Positions 27,141-35,696 of a stretch of DNA of 64,000 bases are shown piece after piece. A program made the translations under genes and the position numbers. The first letter of the stretch is position 1. Each line of letters begins with the position of its first letter. The notes under the pieces were generated by a model. The model was not told the DNA's origin. It did not search any database and saw only the letters and a program-made list of their open reading frames with translations. Origin of the DNA: Pogostemon cablin. Its lineage: Eukaryota; Streptophyta; Magnoliopsida; Lamiales; Lamiaceae. The stretch lies in NCBI GenBank assembly GCA_023678885.1, contig CM042987.1, positions 25,010,927 through 25,074,926 on the forward strand, in the 5' to 3' direction.

Positions 27141-29410
27141 ATTCATCATGATGCTTATTACAAACATCATGATGGTGATTTCCTTCATCATGATGCTAAT
27201 TTCCCACATAATGATGCTTATTTCCCTGATCATGATGTATATTTTCTTCATCATGATGCTCATTTCCTTCATCATGATGCTTATTTCCAAAATCATGATG
27301 CATAAATCCTTCATCATGATGCCTTTTCCCTTCAACATGATGCATATTTCCTATATCATGATTCTCATTTCCTTCATAATGATGCTCATTTACATCATCA
27401 TTGTTCATAAATCCTTCATCATGATGCTTATTTCCTTCATCATGATGCATATATCCTTCATCATGATGCTCATTTCCATAAACATGATGCATAAATCCTT
27501 CATCATGATGCTGGTTTCCTTCGTCATTATGCATAAATCCTTCATTATAATGTTCATTTCCTTGATCATGCATGTTTCCTTCATCATGATGCTCATTACC
27601 TATATAATGATGCTCATTTCCTTCATCATGATGCATATTTCTTTCATCAAGATGCTCATTTCCATCATCATGATGCTCATTTCCTCCATCGTGATCCTTA
27701 TTTCCTTCATAATGATGCATATTTTCTTTATATGATGCTCATTTCTTTCATTAAGATTCTCATTTCCATCATCATGATGCATAATCGTTCAACATGATGT
27801 TTATTTTCTTCATCATGATGCTCATTTCCTTCATCATGATGCTCATTTCCATCATCATTGTTCATAAATCCTTCATCATGATGCTCATTTCCTTAATCAT
27901 GATGCATATATCCTTCATCATGATGCTCATTTCCAACGTAATGATGCTCATTTCCTTCATCATGATGCATATTTCTTTCATCACGATGATCATTTCCAAC
28001 ATCATGATGCTCATTTCCTTCATCAAGATGCATATTTTCTTCATCACTATGCCCATTTCTTCATCATGATGCTCATTACCATCATCATGATGCATTTTTC
28101 TTTCATCACGATGCTCATTTCCAACATCATGATGCTCATTTCCTTCATCATGATGCTCATTTCCTTCATCAAGATGCATATTTTCTTCATCATGATGCTC
28201 ATTTCATTCATCATGATGCTCATTACCATCATCATGATGCATAAATCCTTCATCATGAGGCTCATTTACATCATCATAATGCTAATTTACTCCATCATTT
28301 TGTATATTTCCTTCATCATGATGCTTATTTCCTTCATCTTGATGCTCATTTCCATCATTATGATGCACAAATCCTTCTAATGATGCTAATTTTCTTCAAC
28401 ATGATACATAAATCCTTCAATATGATGCTCATTTCCTTATTAATTATACGTGTTTCCTTCATCATGATGCTCATTTCCAACATAATGATTCTTATTTCCT
28501 TCATCATGATGCATATTTCTGTCATCATGATGCTCATTTCCATCATCATGATGTTCATTTCCTCCATCATGATTCTTATTGTTGGATTGTATACTAAAAG
28601 TCTAGCTTTTTGTATGAACAATGTTATAACAATTAATTTGAAATGAGAATCATATGATCAAATGATTGCATCTTATAATTTATTTATATGTTCGATGCAA
28701 TAGTCCACTTACTTTATACTGTAGATAATATGTTGTGCGACAATACGCGGAAGATCATATTATCGGTTTCCTTATAAAGTATAAACAGATGCTCACAACC
28801 GAGATAGACGGAGACTCTCTATCGGGATGGTTGTAGTGTGGTTTGGTATTAGCTTGTCTTGGCTATAGAATCACATTAGTGCACTTGTGTGTATTGATCA
28901 GGACCGCTTGAGATCGTTCGACTTATACTGACTTATAGGAGAACTTGATCTCAGTTATTATGGAAGTTCATGCTCTTAATCCCTATACAATAACCTCGAC
29001 ACGTAGGGCAGTATGTATTTCTTTGATTCATCAATGGGTGAGATTTACATGTAATTAAATCAACAAACTCGATGAGTTGGGAAGTAGTGCTGTCTCTATG
29101 GTGTGCTGTTGATTGTAGAAGGAATCCGTGTCCGTCATAGGTTGATGATGTCCCCTTGAGGAGCTCATAAGGATTATCATGTAAATCCTGCAGGTGGAAT
29201 TTATTCCGGCATGATAATGAGGTTGAGTGGTACTACTCTTGGATGAGATATTAATTAATTGAGTTGTCAGTAACTTAAATTAATTAATGGACATTGTATA
29301 TCTTAAACATGGGGAGACTAACGGGCTCATAATAAGAAGGAGCGCAAAACGTAATTTTGGAATTGGAAATGCAGTGCAGTAATAATATTTTAGTGGAATA
29401 TATTATTATT

Positions 29411-29460
29411 ATTGGACTTAAGTATAAGCTCTGGGCTAAGCTTGGATACTTAAGCCCAAT
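29411..29460 (+). promoter_or_regulatory. Conserved LTR hairpin (E1 5' LTR)
   Basis: The arms ATTGGACTTAAGTAT + AAGCT and AAGCTT + GG + ATACTTAAGCCCAAT pair almost perfectly around the loop TGGGCT, with a two-base GG bulge on the right arm. The matching place in E2, E3 and the solo LTR has a different arm sequence (TTTAATTAA and TTAATTAAA) but the same pairing, bulge and loop. It lies about 50 bp upstream of the TATA box. Its function is unknown; a DNA cruciform or a fold in the RNA from the 3' LTR are both possible. Confidence 0.7.
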
Positions 29461-29506
29461 GGAGGCCCAACCTAATTTCTCCTCCTGGTCCCTGCTGTAC
29501 CCCATG

Positions 29507-29514
29507 TATATAAG
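29507..29514 (+). promoter_or_regulatory. TATA box of E1 5' LTR
   Basis: TATATAAG lies about 50 bp downstream of a GGCCCA (site II-like) motif and the conserved 'tttctcctcctggtccctg' block. The same arrangement occurs in every LTR copy in the window. Confidence 0.7.
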
Positions 29515-29969
29515 TCACCTCAGCTTATCTGGAACCCTAATCTAATTCATTATTCACGTGTGATGAGGGTTGAGATCAGATTGAGGAGGTCTCGTAGATC
29601 GTCGCCCACACGACGTCGAGATCGGACTTGGGACATACAGCAGAAGATCAGAAGGTAGTTTGCTGCTGCTGTCTGCGACCTTGCAAAATTTGTATAAATT
29701 CGTACAGTGCTTAGAATTTGATGATCAATATACTTACGGAAATCCATTGAAGAGAGGATCGTCTGAGCACAAAGATCATTCAATTCCGACATCAGACAAG
29801 GAAGTTATGGCTATTCTCGTGGGACTGCGCAGGCTGCCTGCAAGAATCAATCTTCATCAACATACCCTGGTGAACGGTAATCGTTTCTATGATTTATTGC
29901 TTCCGCTATGATAGAAACGCATGATATTCTAACGGGTCACGTTAACCAAATGATCCAAGCGCCAACAAT

Positions 29970-29981
29970 TGGTATCAGAGC
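29970..29981 (+). other. E1 primer binding site (tRNA-iMet)
   Basis: TGGTATCAGAGC starts two bases after the end of the LTR. It is complementary to the 3' end of plant initiator tRNA-Met, the usual primer of plant Ty1-copia elements. Confidence 0.92.
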
Positions 29982-30546
29982 TTCGGTTTCGTGGTGAAGC
30001 GTGACACGTTAGGCTAGGGTTTATGTGATTAATTTTTTGAAATTAGGATCGCATGTTTAGGGTTTTGGTTTTACTGCGCAAACCATGAATATCCCTATGT
30101 GAAATATACCCTATATCATATCTGTTCGTTGATGGTTGTGTGTGAGAGGATTCGACGAAAACTGTTCGTCAATTTCACATGAAAGGAAGAAATTGAGAGA
30201 AAATCCTACGCAGTGATATTGCAGATGCAATAACCGGAGTTTCAACCATCGGATCAGGCTGAATTTTGGTCAGCTCATTCGGATTTTGTGGATGTACATT
30301 CTGAACGGTGAAGATCGTATTTGGAGCTTTGTTCAGCGCAGTCGAGGGAATAGAGCCGGTTCTCACAAACTAACCGTTGGATCGACTTGTAATTTAGATA
30401 GCATGTTCAAAACTGACAGGAGTAGATTCTGAACGGTGGAGATTGGATTCCCAGGTTCCTAAAGTTGCGAACCCTAAATGACAGTTGGTGTAGTTTGATG
30501 TTGCGCGTTGGGCTGAACTTGGTTCTGTGCAAGTAGGCCCTTGGAC

Positions 30547-31231
30547 GAGCGGATTTGCATCAGGTTCGATTGGTCTGCATCAGGTTCGATCGATGCTACA
30601 CCAGATTCGAGCAGATTTGCATTAGGTTCGATTGGTCTGCATCAGGTTCGATCGATGCTGCACCAGGTTCGAGCGGATTTGCATCAGGTTCGATTGGTCT
30701 GCATCAGGTTCGATCGATGCTGCACCAGGTCCGAGCGGATTTGCATTAGGTTCGATTGGTCTGCATCAGGTTCGATCGATGCTGCACCAGGTTCGAGCGG
30801 ATTTGCATCAGGTTTGATTGGTCTGCATCAGGTTCGATCGATGCTGCACCAGGTTTGAGCGGATTTGCATCAGGTTCGATTGGTCTGCATCAGGTTCGAT
30901 CGATGCTGCACCAGGTTCGAGCAGATTTTCATCAGGTTCGATTGGTCTGCATCAGGTTCGATCGATGCTGCACCAGGTTCGAGCAGATTTGCATCAGGTT
31001 CGATTGGTCTGCATCAGGTTCGATCGATGCTGCACCAGGTTCGAGCAGATTTGCATCAGGTTCAATTGGTCTGCATTAGGTTCGATCGATGCTGCACAAG
31101 GTTCGAGCAGATTTTCATCAGGTTCGATTGGTCTGCATCAGGTTCGATCGATGCTGCACCAAGTTCGATCGATTGGTCTGCACTAGGTTCGAGCGGGTTT
31201 GCATCAAGTTCGACTGGTCTGCATCAGGTTC
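30547..31231 (+). repeat. 62-bp tandem repeat in E1 leader, about 11 copies
   Basis: Each 62-bp unit consists of three related sub-units of 20, 21 and 21 bp: GCATCAGGTTCGATTGGTCT, then GCATCAGGTTCGATCGATG plus CT, then GCACCAGGTTCGAGCGGAT plus TT. Copies differ by a few substitutions (gcagattt or gcggattt; tgcattagg or tgcatcagg). None of the three forward frames has a stop for long stretches because the unit lacks stops and 62 is not divisible by three, so the frames rotate into each other. This explains the overlapping 60-150 codon frames here, which I do not consider genes. E2 and E3 lack this repeat. Confidence 0.92.
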
Positions 31232-31723
31232 CGCGTGAGTCTTCACAAAATGATCGGGCAGGGTGCCAGAGTGGTGCAGCAGGCTGCGGGGAGGTCGATC
31301 CCCATCGCAGTTGTCCGCATTCGTGATTGGTGGCGAACAATCGAATTCGCTATTATATAACTGTTATAATTGATTTATTAATTGATTATTGTTATATATG
31401 TATGCATGATTCTCTATGATTTATTGCCTTAAATAGAAGCATGCTAGATTGCGTATTATATTTGGTATATTATATGCATGTATGTTGGAGTGTTGATCAA
31501 GTCAACTTATTTTTGGCAATTTATTTCCTTATATATAACTGCTGTAATTGTTTTATTGGTCAATTATTGTTATATATTTGGAAGTATGAGCATGCTAGGT
31601 TGCGTATATTATTCTGAATATTATATGCATGTAAAAATCCTTGGTTTTAAATAACTAAGTGGGAGAGGGAATTGGTAAAAATTCCCGTGGCCTCCATTAT
31701 TGGTTTGTAAGTGATGCAAGTAT

Positions 31724-31868
31724 ACTTGCGTGTTGGCATAGACCTTCCTCCCCATCGGATGAGTATATTTGTGGATCACTGGTACAGACTTCATTAAATA
31801 ATTATTATATGTAATGTGATGCACATGAACTTGCGTGTTGGCATAGACCTTCCTCCCCATCGGATGAG
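31724..31868 (+). repeat. Direct repeats with CCTCCCCATCGGATGAG in E1 leader
   Basis: The 40-bp segment that starts ACTTGCGTGTTGGCATAG and ends CCATCGGATGAG occurs at 31,724-31,763 and again at 31,829-31,868, 105 bp apart. Flanking 'ggatcactg' and 'acaaactt' are also duplicated. A shorter third version (CCTCCCCATCGGAG) lies near 32,021. The same layout is present in E2 (about 46,600 and 46,710) and E3 (about 60,286 and 60,390), so the duplication is ancestral to the family. Confidence 0.75.
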
Positions 31869-32334
31869 TTCATCTGCGGATCACTGTACAAACTTATAAT
31901 TGATGACTGTAGGAAGTTATCCGAGCGCGTGTGTACTTCTCCATCTGTAAGGCACATAAGCTTGGGCCGTGGACTTGGGGTCAAATAATGGTGTACACTT
32001 AGGTGTAAATAATAAGTATCCTCCCCATCGGAGCCACTGCTTTTATTTGCATGGCTAAAGAGGAACCGACTATTAATTATTTTGTCATAAAGTTAGGTTG
32101 ACAAATGAAATTAATGGGTAAAACCTTCTCTTGTAAATGTTCGGGTTTGTAAACATCCACACTATCGTGGCTTGCAGACTCACGGTGCTTGAGATGTCGG
32201 TGAATTTTATTTTTATATTTTTTTGAGGGAATCAATATAAAAGGATAAAATTCAAAGATTTGATCGGTATATATATATTTTTTTTTTATGATTCTCTGAA
32301 TTTCAAATAGTTTTATTTCACTTATGGTTGACTA

Positions 32335-35300
32335 AAAGAAATTATATTTACTGGTCCAAAATTAGATGATTAGAAAAGAATCTTGGATTCGAATTTTACT
32401 GCTTAAGAAATACACGTGTGTTCTCACAAAAGACTTATCATGATGCATATTAAAGTCTCTAGTGAAGAGATAAGAGATTCATAGAAATATGATGGTCTCA
32501 TGTAACTCTTCGGATACTTGAGTAAGTTAAAAGGCGGTAGGTCATGATTGAGTTTGATGAATGAATTGGAAATACATGGAATAGAAGTTGAAGGGGAAAC
32601 CTAAGTCAATTTTATTCTTCATAATTGCCTAGATGTTTTGAGTAAGTTTCTCCTGAATTACAAGAGGTTGTATATGGTGGGAAACTTCTGACAAAACATG
32701 TGGTAAAGGAAATCTAATTTCATAAAAGGAGTGAACAAGGATAGAATCTTACTTGCTAGTTGTTTAAACATGATTAGTGATGGCATCTACTGACACGAAG
32801 TGTGTAGATACTGGAATCACTAAATGTTCATTACTAAGTGAGGATAAGATTGTTATGACATGGGTAAAACTACAAGACTAGTGGCTATTGCAGTGGGAGT
32901 TGTTTATTTATCTTACGATATGAATAAACATTTGATTTTATGAAATTGTCTTTACGTACGTTTTCATAGAAAGAATTTGATTTCGGTTTCTATGCATTAA
33001 TAGATGGATACTCCATTTCATTTAAATGACATGGTCATTATAATGAAGGATAGAGTTGTAATCTGTTATGGTACGTTGGTGAACAATTTGTATACTCTTA
33101 AATCATGTATATTCCACAGATGCAACAAATAGTAATTAATAATGCATCTTCTGATCTTAGTAAGAGAAAGGAACATTCAGAGATGAACTAAACATGCATT
33201 TGGCGTCTAAGACTAGATCATTTTACTTGAGTAGGACTCAAAAGTTGATTGCAGATGGACCGTAAGGTTTATCTGAAGTGAAAACTATCGGACTTGCGAG
33301 TCTTACTTAGAAGTAAAAATGATTAATTACCTTTTCAAGGTAAAGGGGTGTAGAGCCAAAGATATATATGTTGGAATTGGTTCATTCTGATTCAAGCGGA
33401 CCTAATATTATCCAGGCGAGAAGTGGTTATGAATATTCGTCAATCGATGATTATTCTAGATACCGGTATATTTATTTGATGACTGCATGTCTAAGTTCTT
33501 TGATTAATTCAAGAATTGCAAGGCTGGTACAGTGAAGCGTCATGGAAAATATATCAAGTCATTACAGATTAATCGTATGGCGAAAACCTCTTAGGATAAT
33601 TAGGAGCTATTAATCAAAGGTTGAGATTAAATCTCAAATTGTTTACACCGGGCATACCCCAACTGAATGGTGTGGCAGATAGAAGGTGTAGCACTCTTAT
33701 GGAAATGATTAGATGGATAATGAATTATTTGGAATTACTAAATTCATTTTATGGGTATGCCCTAGAAATAGTAATTCGTATGAATGTTTGTCTGTTTGTG
33801 GGATATCCTAGAAAAATGAAGGGTGATTTATTTAGTCCAAAAGATCGAAGGGTGATTGTTAACACAAACACTAGATTTTTAGAAAAAGACTATGTATTAA
33901 ATCATAAACCCATGTATAAATTGTTCTAAAGGAAGTGAGAGGGAAAAACACAAAGTATTAGTACCAATTGTGCAAGAGGATATACCACAAGGTAAACTGC
34001 AATGCATGTCACGTCTGATACATAATTGCATGTAATGCCTTGTCGTAGTGAGAGGGATGTTTGACAACCTGTTTGATACATGTTTTGGGAGAGTCGTGAG
34101 ACTTGGTCCCTAGCAAACATGAAATGGACTCACAGATACGACGAAGCACTACAAGTTAGAAAAGCCAAATCCTAGCAAAGTGCAATGAATATTAAAATAG
34201 AATCGATGGATTTTAAATTAGGTCTGGATGCTTGTTGAACCGCTAAATGGCGTAAAAGCCATTGGAAGCGGGCATGCAAGAATAAAAGAGGATCATACAA
34301 TAAGGTGAAAACCTTGGAAGCAAGCTTGTTGCAAAAAGGTATACTCAGAAAGAAAGGGTTCAATTATGAGAAAACCTGTTCGCCGGTAGCTATGCCTAAG
34401 TTGATCCGGACTCTTTTATTTGTCGCTACTCATATGAAATATGAGGAATAACGAATAGATGTCGAGACAGCTTTCCTGATTGGAAGTCTTAAGGGAAACA
34501 TCTATGTGAAGCAACCAGAGTGATTCATTGCAAAGAGCTAAGAGCATTGTGATAATGAGCTTAAAAGTGTCCATTCATGGACTAAAACAAGCTTCAAGAT
34601 CATGAAACATCCGTTTTGATGAGGTAATCCAGTGACATGGATCTAATCAATGATCGGATGGGTCTTGTGTATTGAAAAGAGTGATGGAAACGTGGTGGTA
34701 TTTCTTGTAATATACGTAGATAGTATCTTGCTCATTGGAGACAATGAAAGAGTATTGTCGAGCATATGGGTATGGTTGATAAAGCGGTATGAGATGAAGG
34801 ACTTAAGAAGAGCAAAAATATCCTTTTGATCACGGTAATACGGATCACAAGAAAGGATGTTATGCTTATCTCAAGTTTTATATAATGATATGATCCTTAC
34901 TCGTTTAGCATGTGAATTTATCTAAGTGAATGTGTCTTGTGACACCAAAGTAGATAAAGAAGATGAAAGCAGTTCCTTATGCTTCGGCAAATGAGGAAGC
35001 TTAATCTAAGGAATGTTATGCACGAGATTGGATATCTATTTTGCCGATGGCATGAACAGTGGGTATCAACGTAACCTGGAACAAGAATGATGAACTGTGG
35101 TAAGACATATACTTATGTACCTGAAGAGGACTAGAAACTATATGTGGGCTTACCGAACAGATTCACTGATTCTTATGGGTTACATAGATTCAGATTTTTC
35201 AAATCAGATAGGGACGGCAATAAATCCACCTCAACGGTTATGCGTTTAATTTTAGGAAGTAGAGTCATAATATGGAGGAGTGTTATATAGAAATATATTT

Positions 35301-35640
35301 CAGACTCCGGATTCCATCATGGAAAGATGATAAATTGGAGCCATGAGGCAGCCAAAGTATCTGTATGACTCTGGAAACTTCATGATGGACTTTGGTGTGA
35401 TTCTAAGTTTGCCCAAGGTTATCACAATTTATATTGATGATATTGGTGTGTTGCAAACTTGAAGGAATCACAAGTCCATAAGAAAATTAAGCACATGGAG
35501 CGTGAGTACCACCTATTACGAGAAATCGTATGATGAGGGGAAGGTTGTTGTCACCTAGAATGCATCGGATGATAACCTAGTAAATCCATTTACAAGGACC
35601 TTAAGGCGAGAGCTTTTGATGGTCTTGTAGTGGGAGTGGA
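32335..35640 (+). pseudogene. E1 gag-pol remnant (Ty1-copia)
   Basis: Pieces of a copia polyprotein can be read in shifting frames. The gag start near 32,341 reads IIFTGPKLDD then a stop, where working gags have a TGPNYxDWK-like motif. The protease motif VDTG is at 32,804-32,815. The pre-integrase zinc region (about 33,197-33,330) keeps only scattered His and Cys. The integrase core start GYEYSSIDDYSRYRYIYLM is at 33,425-33,481, and its C-terminal half is open at 33,621-33,926. RT fragments include DVETAFLIGSLKGNIY ending at a TGA (34,521) and YVDS (34,713-34,724). RNase H remnants lie at about 35,160-35,600. Total length of about 3.3 kb is below the roughly 4 kb usual for the family, gag being the shortest part. 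It cannot encode working enzymes. Confidence 0.88.
33621..33926 (+). pseudogene. E1 integrase C-terminal fragment, longest open piece of pol
   Basis: An open stretch of 102 codons matches the end of the copia integrase catalytic core and the region after it. It contains FTPGIPQLNGVADRR, then FYGYALEIVI, FVGYP and NTNTRFLEKDYVLNHKP. In working copia integrases the 'NGVAERR' glutamate is the third residue of the DDE triad; here it is aspartate (codon 33,678-33,680). The segment between 'YGYALE' and 'FVGYP' is much shorter than usual, so an internal deletion is likely. The first methionine is simply the first ATG in the open stretch. Confidence 0.8.
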
Positions 35641-35685
35641 AATCAGATGTATGGCAGAAGACATGACAGCATAGTCTTTTAGTAT

Positions 35686-35696
35686 AAGTGGGAGAT
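35686..35696 (+). other. E1 polypurine tract
   Basis: AAGTGGGAGAT lies directly upstream of the 3' LTR start TGTTGG (35,697), the expected site of plus-strand priming. E2 has the same sequence. Confidence 0.85.

Larger units (their letters stand above)
191..28579. repeat. Satellite array 1: 21-bp tandem repeat, 28.4 kb
   Basis: This is an uninterrupted head-to-tail array of a 21-bp monomer, TTCATCATGATG followed by CTCATTTCC, all in one orientation. Common variants end in CATATTTCC, CATAAATCC, CATGTTTCC or CTTATTTCC, or begin with ATC, TAC, AAC or CTC. Many monomers contain the perfect palindrome CATCATGATG. A few irregular monomers (for example around GAAACATCATGATGATC) shift the phase. Variants recur in a fixed order over kilobases, which defines higher-order repeats (listed separately). 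Long open frames occur on both strands because 21 is divisible by three and the consensus lacks stops; I do not regard them as genes. The last five bases (CTTAT) are the left target duplication of E1. Confidence 0.97.
28580..29967 (+). mobile_element. E1 5' LTR (1,388 bp)
   Basis: The LTR runs from TGTTGGATTG to GCGCCAACA. It is about 180 bp longer than the E2 and E3 LTRs, the extra sequence being in the last third, downstream of the TATA box. Conserved parts shared with all copies are the block around 'ttccttataaagtataaac', the 'catggggagacta' block, a large hairpin at 29,411-29,460 and a TATA box. It drives transcription of the element in the family plan. Open frames of 60-85 codons inside it are conserved only because the LTR is, and I do not call them genes. 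Confidence 0.93.
29982..32334 (+). other. E1 leader between PBS and gag remnant
   Basis: This is about 2.35 kb of non-coding leader. The first 550 bp are unique in the window, followed by the 62-bp tandem repeat (30,547-31,231). Next comes an AT-rich part containing a diverged direct duplication (about 31,345-31,480 and 31,525-31,633, both ending 'tatatgcatgta'). The last 700 bp are strongly conserved with E2 and E3: a purine tract AAGTGGGAGAGGGA at 31,657, repeats with CCTCCCCATCGGATGAG, and the block from 'aaagaggaaccgactatt' to 'gagatgtcggtg'. I see no open frame of the right size. A leader this long is unusual for a copia element and suggests acquired or rearranged sequence. Confidence 0.7.

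Noticed and set aside
191..28579. CRISPR array
   Set aside because: There are no conserved repeats alternating with unique spacers; the repeats are contiguous 21-bp monomers in a plant-type genome, with no cas genes.
191..28579. Telomeric or microsatellite origin of the array
   Set aside because: The unit is a 21-bp minisatellite rich in CAT/ATG, not TTTAGGG, and lacks a shorter perfect period throughout.
29660..29911. 83-codon frame near the end of the E1 LTR, also seen at 37,994-38,245
   Set aside because: It is duplicated because it lies in both LTR copies; the copies differ by indels and replacements, and no family is recognised.
30541..31326. Overlapping open frames of 60-153 codons in the E1 leader as a gene
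   Set aside because: They lie entirely in the 62-bp tandem repeat; all three forward frames give the same peptides in rotation, which is expected for a stop-free unit whose length is not a multiple of three.
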